Source: Algoriphagus boseongensis (GTDB taxonomy: Bacteria > Bacteroidota > Bacteroidia > Cytophagales > Cyclobacteriaceae). From it: a stretch of 64,000 bases of DNA. A program made the position numbers and the translations under genes. Location of the stretch: assembly GCF_004362805.1 (NCBI RefSeq), contig NZ_SNYF01000005.1:1016797-1080796 (forward strand), given 5' to 3'. Shown piece after piece: positions 8,621-17,478 of the stretch. How positions within the stretch are numbered: position 1 is the stretch's first letter; each line of letters starts with the position of its first letter. Under the pieces are notes generated by a model. It had not been told where the DNA came from, did not search any database, and saw nothing but the letters and a program-made list of their open reading frames with translations.

Positions 8621-8657
8621 TTCGATTCCTCTTTTACTTGATTTAAAAATAAAATTT

Positions 8658-8695
8658 AAAGCTCGACATTTTGATTTTCAAGATTCGAGCTTTTT
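8658..8695 (+). terminator. Rho-independent terminator after argH
   Basis: AAAGCTCGA (8658-8666) pairs with TCGAGCTTT (8685-8693), and the 3' side runs into TTTTTCTTT. It closes the arginine operon. Confidence 0.8.
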
Positions 8696-8700
8696 CTTTG
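8669..8700 (+). promoter_or_regulatory. Candidate promoter of the SAM riboswitch transcript
   Basis: TTTTG at 8669-8673, 19 bases, then TTTCTTTG at 8693-8700, one mismatch from TAnnTTTG. It would start transcription near 8706, about 17 bases before the riboswitch. The promoter shares bases with the argH terminator. Confidence 0.35.
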
Positions 8701-8722
8701 CTCTATCCTTTCACTTTTTAGT

Positions 8723-8842
8723 GCAAGGATTTATAAAGAAGAGGCGAGAGACAGGCTCTATGACCCTCTGGCAACCTGGAAAGTCCAAGGTGCCAATTCC
8801 TGCCGAATAAGATGGTCTTATTCGGAACTATAAATTCCTTGC
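8723..8842 (+). promoter_or_regulatory. SAM-I (S-box) riboswitch
   Basis: The closing P1 stem is GCAAGGATTTAT (8723-8734) with ATAAATTCCTTGC (8830-8842). Inside are the family's conserved stretches in order: AGAGGCGAGAGAC with the kink-turn, CTCTATGACCCTCTGGCAACC, AAGGTGCCAATTCCTGCC, and an AT-rich P4 stem (AATAAGA/TCTTATT). It should bind S-adenosylmethionine and shut off metY-metX. No terminator with a T-run follows, so control is probably on translation or on Rho rather than on intrinsic termination. Confidence 0.92.
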
Positions 8843-8845
8843 AAG

Positions 8846-8938
8846 ATGAACAAGCGATTTATCCCATTTCAGTTTCCTGCTGCTAAATCAAAATCCGGAT
8901 TCCATTCGGTAAGATTCACGCTTTTCCCTAGTTCTTAA
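8846..8938 (+). CDS. Possible 30-codon leader ORF directly after the SAM riboswitch
   Basis: A frame of 30 codons begins with ATG only four bases after the last base of riboswitch stem P1 and ends 75 bases before metY, in the same frame but separated by a stop. The peptide begins MNKRFIPFQFP and ends VRFTLFPSS; it has no Met codon after the start and no recognised domain. Ligand-stabilised P1 would sit against the start codon, so the riboswitch could control translation of this frame and, through it, ribosome coverage of the leader. There is no direct evidence that it is translated. Confidence 0.35.
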   Translation: MNKRFIPFQFPAAKSKSGFHSVRFTLFPSS

Positions 8939-8944
8939 AATTGA

Positions 8945-10315
<1,371 letters not shown>

Positions 10316-10323
10316 CCCAGTAA

Positions 10324-11373
10324 ATGAATCTAATCAGCGAATTTGCAGACCTGACTATGACAATTGAGACTTTCCATTCTGACCAACCATTACTCTTGGA
10401 ATCTGGAGAGGTTTTGGAGCAATTTGACCTAGCCTATACTACCTATGGTCAGTTGAACCGGGAAAAATCAAATGTCATTTGGGTAATCCATGCCTTAACT
10501 GGCGATTCCAAGGCTGCCGAATGGTGGAGCGGTTTAATTGGAGAAGATAAATTTTACGATCCATCCCAATATTTTATCATTTGTGCCAATCTACTGGGAA
10601 GTAATTATGGCTCAACCAATCCCCTAAGTTTGAATCCAAAAACAGGAGAAAATTACTTCTACGATTTCCCCCAGATTACTCCAAGGGATCTAGCTGCAAG
10701 TTTGGAAAGACTTAGGACACATCTTCAGTTGGATCAAATCCATACCTTGATCGGAGGATCTTTGGGAGGGCAAGTTGTTTTGGAATGGGCAGTGACTCTA
10801 GGTCAAAAATTGGATAATGCTGTCGTTTTAGCCTCTACAGCCAAAACTTCTCCCTGGGTCATAGGCCTAAATGAAACCCAAAGAATGGCAATAGAGTCAG
10901 ATTGTACTTGGGGACTGAAGCAAGAGGATGCCGGGAAAAAAGGATTGGAAACTGCCAGGGCAATCGCCATGATAAGCTATCGACATCCGGACGACCTAGC
11001 CAAAAAGCAAAAAGAAACTGAAGAAAAACTGGATGGTTTTAGAGCTTCCTCCTACTTAAGGTATCAAGGTCAAAAACTTGCCAACCGGTTTAATGCGCTT
11101 TCTTATTGGACGCTTTCTAAAGCTATGGACAGTCATGATTTAGGGAGGAATCGAGATGGAATCGACCACGCCTTAAGTCAAATTCAGGCCAAGGTTTTGG
11201 CCATTGGAGTCAACTCAGATTTGCTTTTTCTTCCTGAAGAATCTCAATTAATCAGTAAAAAAGTAAAACGAGGAACGTACAAAGAAATCACTTCGACTGC
11301 CGGACACGATGCTTTTCTGATTGAATTTGAGCAGCTGACCTTTCATCTGAGATCATTTTACTTGGAGGGATAA
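10324..11373 (+). CDS. metX: Homoserine O-acetyltransferase
   Basis: Alpha/beta hydrolase-fold acyltransferase of 349 residues that activates homoserine for direct sulfhydrylation by MetY. The nucleophile elbow is GGSLGGQ with Ser146. NLLGSNYGSTNP (near 93-104) is the oxyanion and substrate segment, and GHDAFLIE near the C-terminus has the catalytic histidine; the catalytic Asp should be in GVNSDLLF. The acyl donor (acetyl or succinyl) was not resolved from sequence; acetyl is expected next to metY. Same riboswitch transcript. Confidence 0.93.
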   Translation: MNLISEFADLTMTIETFHSDQPLLLESGEVLEQFDLAYTTYGQLNREKSNVIWVIHALTGDSKAAEWWSGLIGEDKFYDPSQYFIICANLLGSNYGSTNPLSLNPKTGENYFYDFPQITPRDLAASLERLRTHLQLDQIHTLIGGSLGGQVVLEWAVTLGQKLDNAVVLASTAKTSPWVIGLNETQRMAIESDCTWGLKQEDAGKKGLETARAIAMISYRHPDDLAKKQKETEEKLDGFRASSYLRYQGQKLANRFNALSYWTLSKAMDSHDLGRNRDGIDHALSQIQAKVLAIGVNSDLLFLPEESQLISKKVKRGTYKEITSTAGHDAFLIEFEQLTFHLRSFYLEG

Positions 11374-11409
11374 AAAAATAAAGGAGGGATTTTCCTCCTT
11401 TATTTTTTT
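11372..11409. terminator. Bidirectional terminator between metX and DUF2147 gene
   Basis: AAATAAAGGAGG pairs with CCTCCTTTATTT around a GATTTT loop; A-run on the left and T-run on the right make it work for both converging genes. It covers the metX stop and the 3' end of the minus-strand gene. Confidence 0.85.
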
Positions 11410-11843
11410 GCTCTTGTCCACTCCACTGTCCTTCCTACAAAAGAAAAACCGAGGTAACCTTTTACTTCCAAAATCTCAGGTGATTTCAATTTGATTTCGC
11501 AGGAATAGGTTTTACCAGACTTGGGGTCATAGATTTCCCCATCTTTCCAAATTCCTGAAGAGTATTTTAATCCTTTCAGAATTGGAAGTCCCATCAAGGG
11601 TCTGGTTCTGTATTTGGGATCTGAATTTTCCTTATCGACAGCAGGTTTGCCCTCAGGATTAGGATCCTTCAGCCAGACGATTTTTCCCAAGTATTCTGAA
11701 CCAGTTTTAATGATTTCAACTTGTGCGGTTTTTTCTGTGTTATACCACACACCTAGTATTGCTCCTTCTGACTGAGCCATGAGCTGAGTGCTTTGGAAAA
11801 GCATGACTAGCAAAAACAAGGAAGCGAATTGACAGAATTTCAT
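11400..11843 (-). CDS. DUF2147 secreted protein
   Basis: 147 residues, starting with a signal peptide (MKFCQFASLFLLVMLFQS, cleavage probable after LMAQ near residue 24). The mature part begins with ILGVWYNTEKTAQVEI and includes GKIVWLKDPN and YDPKSGKTYSCEIKL, the lipocalin-like pattern of DUF2147, a small periplasmic family of unknown function. It stands alone on the minus strand, diverging from the pdeM gene with 56 bases between starts. Function is unknown. Confidence 0.8.
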   Translation of the reverse strand: MKFCQFASLFLLVMLFQSTQLMAQSEGAILGVWYNTEKTAQVEIIKTGSEYLGKIVWLKDPNPEGKPAVDKENSDPKYRTRPLMGLPILKGLKYSSGIWKDGEIYDPKSGKTYSCEIKLKSPEILEVKGYLGFSFVGRTVEWTRAKK

Positions 11844-11854
11844 GAAAATTAAGA

Positions 11855-11883
11855 TTTGATATCCTTAAATACGGATAGATTTG
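11855..11883 (+). promoter_or_regulatory. Promoter of the pdeM gene
   Basis: TTTG at 11855-11858, 17 bases, and a perfect TAGATTTG box at 11876-11883, placing the start near 11889, about 11 bases before the gene. The spacer holds an inverted repeat TATCC/GGATA (11860-11877), which could be an operator. Confidence 0.5.
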
Positions 11884-11899
11884 AAATTGTTTAGAAGTC

Positions 11900-12589
11900 A
11901 TGGAAATAAAAGAAGCGGGAAAAATAAGGGTTGGTTGTACTCATAATGAGTTTTTTCTGGAAATGCTCTGGGAAAAAGCATTGTGGATCAAGGAATTAAA
12001 AACTTTGTTGATTGCTGATCTTCATTTTGGTAAAGCAGCACATTTTCGAAAATCCGGCATTCCAATTCCTGAACCTGTACATGATTGGGATTTAAAACGA
12101 CTGGAAACGCTTCATTCCACCTATAGACCAGTTCACACCTATTTTTTGGGAGATTTGTTCCATAGCGATTGGAATGAACAATGGGAAATCCTTAACTCTT
12201 TCTTGGAAAAATTCATAGGAACCCAATTTCATCTGATTAAAGGAAATCATGATATTTTGGCTCCTTCAGCTTATAGACAATCTATTCTTCAGATTCATGA
12301 AAAACCTTTGAAGCTTGGAAAAATGATCCTCTCTCACGAGCCTATGGAAAAGGTAGAAGACGAGTTTCTTAATATCTGCGGACACATTCATCCGGGAGTT
12401 TTTCTAAAAGGCAAGGCAAGGCAGGGAGTAAGATTACCTTGCTTTCATTTGGCAGAGTCAGTTTTGACCCTTCCAAGTTTTGGGAATTTTACCGGTTCGG
12501 TATCCTTACAGCCTAAAGCCACTGATAAAATCTGGGTAATTTCAGGTGAAAAAGTGATTCCTCTCCTTTCTGGCACATCGATTGGTTAA
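11900..12589 (+). CDS. pdeM: PdeM-type metallophosphoesterase
   Basis: Calcineurin-like phosphoesterase of 229 residues. The metal ligands are visible in order: ADLHFGKAAHFR (near 39-50), GDLFHSDWN (near 87-95), KGNHD (near 114-118), SHEP (near 140-143) and CGHIHPG (near 152-158). The HFGKAxHFRKxGIPIP signature is that of the ligase-associated DNA damage response endonuclease or phosphodiesterase PdeM. In other bacteria PdeM sits with LigD-like ligase, exonuclease and Lhr helicase; none of these is here, so it is an isolated copy or its partners are elsewhere. A general nucleotide phosphoesterase role remains possible. Confidence 0.82.
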   Translation: MEIKEAGKIRVGCTHNEFFLEMLWEKALWIKELKTLLIADLHFGKAAHFRKSGIPIPEPVHDWDLKRLETLHSTYRPVHTYFLGDLFHSDWNEQWEILNSFLEKFIGTQFHLIKGNHDILAPSAYRQSILQIHEKPLKLGKMILSHEPMEKVEDEFLNICGHIHPGVFLKGKARQGVRLPCFHLAESVLTLPSFGNFTGSVSLQPKATDKIWVISGEKVIPLLSGTSIG

Positions 12590-12613
12590 ATCCCCTTGGC
12601 TTTTCTATTTTTG
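12582..12613 (+). promoter_or_regulatory. Promoter of ftsX
   Basis: TTG at 12582-12584, 21 bases, and a perfect TATTTTTG box at 12606-12613. The -33 element lies in the end of pdeM. The transcript would start near 12619, 12 bases before ftsX. Confidence 0.5.
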
Positions 12614-12630
12614 AGCAGAATTATCCCACT

Positions 12631-13521
12631 ATGGCTAACCCAAACCGAAAGAAAAAGACTCTAGGACATTTCAAATTCGGAAGCGTACTCTTCAGCACAA
12701 CCCTGTCCCTTTTTATAGTTGGATTGTTTGGAGTGATCTTAATTCAAGCTAGGTCACTTACCAAAATGATTCGGGAGAATATTGAAATCCAGGTTTTTCT
12801 GGATAAGAATCTAGAAGAAACTCAGATAACCGAAATTGGAAATTCCATTAAATCAAGACCATTCGTTTTAACCAAGTCTGATTCAATTGGGATACGATTT
12901 ATTTCCGATGAGGAAGCTGCTGCAGCTTTTATAGAAAGCACCGGGGAAGATTTCACTAAGTTTCTTGAAGACAATCCCCTCAGAGACAGTTATGTAATCG
13001 CTGTGGCAGAAGAGTTTCAAACTTCTGAGCAACTGGAGGCCATTGCCAAAGAATTGGAGACCATTTCCGGCGTTTTTGAGGTGTCTTATATGACTGATTT
13101 GGTTGATTCGATCAACAAGAATCTTTTGAAAGTCAGTATTGTCATGGGTGGATTTATTTTAATCCTGATCATCACCGTAGTAATGCTGATCAACAATACC
13201 ATTCGCCTGGCTTTATTTTCACAAAGATTCCTGATCCGATCCATGCAATTGGTAGGTGCAACTAGAGGATTTATCCGAAAGCCTTTTCTTGTCCGAGCAT
13301 TGATTTTCGGGATGATAGCTGGCGGTGTGGCTTCTGCCATTCTTTTTGGTTTAGTAGAATACACCAAGTCCAATATCGAAGGATTTGCCATGCTTCAAAA
13401 TTTCGAAATGCTGCTTATCCTATTTGGTGCCTTGATTATTATTGGAGGTATTCTTTCGGTATTTAGCACTCTACGTGCTGTCAATAAATATTTAAACATG
13501 TCTTTGGACGAACTTTATTAA
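12631..13521 (+). CDS. ftsX: Cell division protein FtsX
   Basis: Membrane part of the FtsEX complex that regulates cell-wall hydrolases at the division site. At 296 residues it has the family layout: basic cytoplasmic N-terminus (NPNRKKKTLGHFKFG), a first membrane segment near 24-44, a periplasmic domain starting IEIQVFLDKN, then three membrane segments (near 170-190, 222-240 and 258-280) in the FtsX/ABC permease domain. No ftsE lies next to it, which is usual in Bacteroidota. A DUF3098 gene follows three bases later, then truB and ribF, a conserved neighbourhood in this group. Confidence 0.92.
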   Translation: MANPNRKKKTLGHFKFGSVLFSTTLSLFIVGLFGVILIQARSLTKMIRENIEIQVFLDKNLEETQITEIGNSIKSRPFVLTKSDSIGIRFISDEEAAAAFIESTGEDFTKFLEDNPLRDSYVIAVAEEFQTSEQLEAIAKELETISGVFEVSYMTDLVDSINKNLLKVSIVMGGFILILIITVVMLINNTIRLALFSQRFLIRSMQLVGATRGFIRKPFLVRALIFGMIAGGVASAILFGLVEYTKSNIEGFAMLQNFEMLLILFGALIIIGGILSVFSTLRAVNKYLNMSLDELY

Positions 13522-13524
13522 GCT

Positions 13525-13734
13525 ATGAGCAATAACCTTCTCCCCTTTTCTCCAAAAAATTATAAGCTTATGCTTATTGGATTAGCCTTGATTATTCTGG
13601 GTTTTATCCTGATTGGCTTGGATGATCAGCCACATGGAAATGGGATTTTGGGCTTAACAATTGGTCCAATTGTAACCCTTGCAGGTTTCATTTTTGAATT
13701 TTATGCCATCTTTGCGAAGGCAGAAAAAAACTGA
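13525..13734 (+). CDS. DUF3098 small membrane protein
   Basis: 69 residues with two membrane segments (LMLIGLALIILGFILIGL near 14-31; LTIGPIVTLAGFIFEFYAI near 43-62). The start motif LPFSPKNYKLMLIG is that of DUF3098, found almost only in Bacteroidota next to ftsX. The three-base gap indicates co-expression with ftsX and suggests an accessory role in division or envelope, but no function is established. Confidence 0.85.
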   Translation: MSNNLLPFSPKNYKLMLIGLALIILGFILIGLDDQPHGNGILGLTIGPIVTLAGFIFEFYAIFAKAEKN

Positions 13735-13773
13735 TTTCCCTCCCCTTTCCTACTGAAAGGTTAACCCAACTCC

Positions 13774-14457
13774 ATGCAACCCAATACCTACGGAGAAGTA
13801 TTTCTAATCAATAAGCCTTTAGAATGGACTTCCTTTGATGTAGTCAAGAAGGTCCGAAATGCCCTTCGAATAAAAAAAGTCGGTCACGCCGGCACACTAG
13901 ATCCCCTTGCTTCTGGATTATTGATTGTTTGTGCAGGCAAAATGACCAAGCAAATCGAGACCTTTATGGGGCAGGAAAAGGAATACACCGGAACTTTTGT
14001 GATTGGCGGAACTACTGAATCCTTTGATTTAGAAAAACCTATTATCAATAGTCAAGACGCTTCACATATTACGCTGGATCAAGTCATCTCAGCAGCAGCA
14101 AAGCTAACTGGGGATATTCTTCAGGTTCCTCCCATGCATTCTGCAATAAAAGTAGATGGAAAAAGAGTCTACGAAGCCGCAAGAGCCGGAAAAGAGGTAA
14201 AAATGGAAGCCCGACCTGTTCGGGTCAGAGAATTTGAAATCACTCGATTTGAAAACAATGAGGTAGATTTTAGGATTTCCTGCTCCAAGGGAACCTATAT
14301 CCGAAGTTTAGCCAGAGATCTTGGAGAAATATTGGAGGTCGGAGCTTATTTGAAAGCCCTTTGCAGAACACGAATCGGAGAATTCAAACTTTCTGAAGCC
14401 AAAGAATTGTTGCCTTTAGTAGAGGAAATAAAAGCTAGGCCCAATGAAAATTTATGA
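13774..14457 (+). CDS. truB: tRNA pseudouridine(55) synthase
   Basis: Makes pseudouridine at position 55 in the T-loop of tRNAs. The 227-residue protein has the catalytic motif GHAGTLDPLASG with Asp43, then KEYTGTFVIGGTTESFD and the KGTYIRSLARDLG segment near 172-184. It has the short form without a full C-terminal PUA domain. The stop overlaps the ribF start by 14 bases, so translation of the two is coupled. Confidence 0.95.
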   Translation: MQPNTYGEVFLINKPLEWTSFDVVKKVRNALRIKKVGHAGTLDPLASGLLIVCAGKMTKQIETFMGQEKEYTGTFVIGGTTESFDLEKPIINSQDASHITLDQVISAAAKLTGDILQVPPMHSAIKVDGKRVYEAARAGKEVKMEARPVRVREFEITRFENNEVDFRISCSKGTYIRSLARDLGEILEVGAYLKALCRTRIGEFKLSEAKELLPLVEEIKARPNENL

Positions 14458-15367
14458 AGGACTAGAAGGTTTTAAGCCTATTTCAAATGCCGTTGTCACC
14501 TCGGGCACATTCGATGGCGTGCATTTAGGCCACCAGAAGATCATTCAGCGAATCAGAGATTTAGCAAGAGAGATTCAAGGAGAGACCGTTCTTATTACTT
14601 TTTGGCCACATCCAAGACTGGTCCTTTATCCCAATGAGCACAACCTCCGACTTCTATCCACTTTTGAAGAAAAAGCGAATTTGCTCCGCCAATTGGGAAT
14701 AGATCATTTGGTTACCATTCCTTTTACTCCGGAGTTTTCTCAGCTTTCTTCTGAGGAGTTTATCAGAAAAGTCCTTATCGAGAAAATTCAGACCAAAGTC
14801 CTGGTTATAGGATATGATCACCGATTTGGTAAAAACAGGGAAGGAAGCTTCGAGTACCTTCAAGCCAATAGTGAGGAATTCGGGTTTAAACTGGAGGAAA
14901 TCTCCAGACAAGATGTAGATGCAATCGGAGTATCCAGTACTAAAATTCGGAAAGCCCTTGAATCCGGAGATATAAAAACCGCCACCTCCTACTTGGGACG
15001 ACCATACGAATTGAATGGTTTGGTAGTGAAAGGACAGCAGATTGGCAGGTCGATTGGATTTCCTACGGCCAATATCCATATTCCCAATAGCTATAAACTT
15101 ATCCCCCATGACGGCGTTTATGCAGTGGAGGCCAAAGTGGATGGGGTTCTTTACAAGGCCATGCTGAATATCGGAAACCGGCCAACGGTGGATGGCACAA
15201 GGAAGACCGTCGAGGCCCACTTATTTGACTTTCAGGGAGACCTTTACAATAAACTAATTACGATCTATTTCAAGGAGTTTATTCGTGAGGAAAAGAAATT
15301 TGGAAGCTTGGAAGAATTGAAAAATCAATTGACCCAAGATCAAAAAACAGCGAAATCAATACTATAA
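14444..15367 (+). CDS. ribF: Bifunctional riboflavin kinase/FAD synthetase
   Basis: Converts riboflavin to FMN and then FAD. In its 307 residues the N-terminal nucleotidyltransferase domain has TSGTFDGVHLGHQKII (near 19-34) and GYDHRFGKNREG (near 123-134), with VSSTKIRKAL near 163-172. The C-terminal flavokinase domain has GQQIGRSIGFPTANIH (near 196-211) and MLNIGNRPTVDG (near 240-251). It overlaps truB by 14 bases. Riboflavin synthase is about 28 kb away on the other strand. Confidence 0.95.
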   Translation: MKIYEGLEGFKPISNAVVTSGTFDGVHLGHQKIIQRIRDLAREIQGETVLITFWPHPRLVLYPNEHNLRLLSTFEEKANLLRQLGIDHLVTIPFTPEFSQLSSEEFIRKVLIEKIQTKVLVIGYDHRFGKNREGSFEYLQANSEEFGFKLEEISRQDVDAIGVSSTKIRKALESGDIKTATSYLGRPYELNGLVVKGQQIGRSIGFPTANIHIPNSYKLIPHDGVYAVEAKVDGVLYKAMLNIGNRPTVDGTRKTVEAHLFDFQGDLYNKLITIYFKEFIREEKKFGSLEELKNQLTQDQKTAKSIL

Positions 15368-15379
15368 ACCCAATTTGAC

Positions 15380-16075
15380 ATGATTAATAAAACTGTTTCC
15401 GGAGCAAAAGAGGCAGTGGCAGATATTCCAAACAATGCTTTCCTGATGATGGGAGGCTTTGGCCTAAGCGGAATTCCTGAAAACTGCATTTCAGCTCTTT
15501 TAGAAAAAGACATCAAGGGATTGACCATCGTTTCCAATAATGCCGGAGTGGATGATTTTGGAATCGGTTTGCTTCTAAAAAAGCGGATGGTCAAAAAAAT
15601 GATTTCCAGCTACGTAGGAGAAAATGCTGAATTTGAGCGCCAGTTATTAAGTGGAGAGCTCGAAGTAGAACTAATCCCTCAGGGAACTTTAGCAGAAAGA
15701 GTGAGAGCCGGAGGAGCTGGAATTCCTGCATTTTTTACGCCAGCAGGCGTGGGAACAGAAGTAGCCGAAGGCAAAGAAATTCGTGAATTTGATGGGAAAC
15801 TTTACCTGATGGAACGATGGCTCAAAGCTGATTTTGCCATTGTCAAAGCTTGGAAAGGCGATACAGCTGGAAACTTGATTTTTAAAGGGACTGCAAGAAA
15901 CTTCAACCCGATCATGGCAGCTGCCGGAAAAATCACCATTGCAGAAGTTGAGGAATTGGTACCTGCCGGGGCCTTGGATCCTAATGAAATCCATACCCCT
16001 GGGATTTATGTTCAGAGGATTTTCCAAGGGGAAAATTACGAGAAGAGAATCGAGCAAAGAACCATCTCCAAGTAA
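15380..16075 (+). CDS. scoA: 3-oxoacid CoA-transferase subunit A
   Basis: Alpha subunit of a succinyl-CoA:3-ketoacid CoA transferase, 231 residues. The N-terminal [13 protein letters not shown] (near 25-37) is the CoA-transferase family I signature, followed by [16 protein letters not shown] and [24 protein letters not shown] (the latter near residues 94-117). It pairs with scoB 26 bases downstream; the two together make ketone bodies or 3-oxoacids into CoA esters, feeding acetyl-CoA. The gap from ribF is only 12 bases, so it may share that transcript. Confidence 0.93.
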   Translation: MINKTVSGAKEAVADIPNNAFLMMGGFGLSGIPENCISALLEKDIKGLTIVSNNAGVDDFGIGLLLKKRMVKKMISSYVGENAEFERQLLSGELEVELIPQGTLAERVRAGGAGIPAFFTPAGVGTEVAEGKEIREFDGKLYLMERWLKADFAIVKAWKGDTAGNLIFKGTARNFNPIMAAAGKITIAEVEELVPAGALDPNEIHTPGIYVQRIFQGENYEKRIEQRTISK

Positions 16076-16101
16076 TCCATTCATTCCAAAAGCAAGCCCA
16101 A

Positions 16102-16761
16102 ATGTTAAACAAAGAGCAAATAGCCCAGCGAATAGCGAAAGAAGTCCAAAATGGACAATACATAAATCTAGGCATCGGAATCCCTACCCTAGTAGCGAAT
16201 TACATCCCGAAAAATCTCGACGTAGTTCTTCAGTCAGAAAATGGATTATTGGGAATTGGTCCTTTTCCTAAGGAAAGCGAAGTGGATCCCGACCTTATCA
16301 ATGCAGGAAAGCAGACCATTACAATGGTTCCAGGATCAGTTTTATTTAATTCTGCCGAATCCTTTGCCATGATTCGAGGAGGACATGTGCATTTGACTAT
16401 CCTTGGAGCGATGGAAGTTTCTGAAAATGGAGATATCGCCAACTGGAAAATTCCCGGAAAAATGGTCAAAGGAATGGGAGGCGCAATGGATTTGGTAGCT
16501 TCTGCAGAAAATATCATTGTCGCCATGCAGCATTGCTCAAAAGACGGGCAATCCAAGCTTTTACCTGAGTGTACCCTACCCATCACAGGAATTCGATGCG
16601 TGAAAAAAATCGTAAGTGACTTAGCAGTTTTGGAAATTTCTCCTGAGGGTGGATTTATTCTTAAGGAAAGAGCTCCGGGAGTAAGTGTTGAGGAAATCCA
16701 AACCAAAACTGCCGGAAAATTGATTATCGACGGACCAGTTCCAGAAATGAGTTTCAATTAA
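16102..16761 (+). CDS. scoB: 3-oxoacid CoA-transferase subunit B
   Basis: Beta subunit, 219 residues, partner of scoA. The catalytic glutamate is Glu46 in QSENGLLGIGP, where the enzyme-CoA thioester forms. INLGIGIPTLVANY (21-34) and GGHVHLTILGAMEVSENGD (near 93-111) are family segments. Length and motifs are normal. Acetoacetate is the likely substrate, but butyrate or other 3-oxoacids are possible. Confidence 0.93.
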   Translation: MLNKEQIAQRIAKEVQNGQYINLGIGIPTLVANYIPKNLDVVLQSENGLLGIGPFPKESEVDPDLINAGKQTITMVPGSVLFNSAESFAMIRGGHVHLTILGAMEVSENGDIANWKIPGKMVKGMGGAMDLVASAENIIVAMQHCSKDGQSKLLPECTLPITGIRCVKKIVSDLAVLEISPEGGFILKERAPGVSVEEIQTKTAGKLIIDGPVPEMSFN

Positions 16762-16817
16762 TTTTACCCCAAGGAACCACAAGAAGAAAAAGTGGGTTTG
16801 TACCAAAAATCAAAAGA

Positions 16818-17159
16818 ATGAAAAAATCAGAAATAAAGTTTCAGGTCGAATTAGACGAGAATAATCTTCCAAAAGCAATTAAATGGGATGCTTCAGATAA
16901 AGAAGGGGATGGATTTGAATCGACCCGAAGTATCAGTCTCAACGTTTGGGACAACTTGAATCATTCAACTTTACGAATTGATCTTTGGACTGAGGACATG
17001 TCAGTTGCCGAGATGAAGCGATTTTATATAGACATTATTGGCGGAATGGCCCAAACACTTTTGACAAGTACAGGTGATGAATATATGTCCGAAGAGATGA
17101 AAGACCTCTGCGATCGGATGGTCAAGCATGTCAATGAAGAGAACCAAAGAAACTCTTAA
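16818..17159 (+). CDS. gldC: Gliding motility protein GldC
   Basis: 113-residue soluble protein that matches GldC: KKSEIKFQVELDENNLP at the start, IKWDASD, then LNVWDNLNHSTLRIDLWTED and MKRFYIDIIGGMAQTL. In Flavobacterium johnsoniae GldC is needed for efficient gliding, probably as an accessory factor, while gldB lies elsewhere here. The gene is 56 bases behind scoB and ends in a strong terminator. Its presence supports a gliding-type Bacteroidota but does not prove motility. Confidence 0.88.
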   Translation: MKKSEIKFQVELDENNLPKAIKWDASDKEGDGFESTRSISLNVWDNLNHSTLRIDLWTEDMSVAEMKRFYIDIIGGMAQTLLTSTGDEYMSEEMKDLCDRMVKHVNEENQRNS

Positions 17160-17176
17160 TACTTAAAAATTTTAGG

Positions 17177-17206
17177 AAAGGCTTAGAAAATTCTAAGCCT
17201 TTTTTG
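17177..17206 (+). terminator. Terminator after gldC
   Basis: AAAGGCTTAGAA pairs perfectly with TTCTAAGCCTTT, followed by a T-run. Confidence 0.88.
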
Positions 17207-17478
17207 TTTTGGAAAATTTAATTTTTGAAAAAGTTAATTTTTGGAATTTTTAATAAACGCTTATTTAGTTTGAACAATTTCCAATAGACCCTCCTAAATT
17301 TTTGATTTTTTAGGAAAAACATCCTCGGTTTCCATCAAATGGCTAAAAGTGTCCTTGAAAATCAATTTTATTTTTTCTTGGTATAAGAACTAGAAATGCG
17401 CTTTTTACTATAAATTTCGAGCAATTGGAATGCTAAAAAGCTTATTCAATCACCTTATAAAAAATCATAAAATAGCCT
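17207..17478 (+). other. AT-rich leader region before the TonB-dependent receptor
   Basis: No gene is visible in about 270 bases. A possible promoter is TTG at 17241-17243, 21 bases, then TTAGTTTG (17265-17272, one mismatch), giving a 200-base leader. A weak inverted repeat CCTAAA/TTTAGG lies at 17293-17314. A long untranslated leader suggests post-transcriptional control of the receptor, but no known element was recognised. Confidence 0.4.

Noticed and set aside
14654-15220. A 188-codon open frame on the minus strand
   Set aside because: It lies entirely within ribF on the opposite strand, its protein has no family pattern, and ribF has clear motifs over the same stretch.
16230-16757. A 175-codon open frame on the minus strand
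   Set aside because: It is the antisense of scoB, whose catalytic motif and length are normal; composition of the antisense product is not protein-like.
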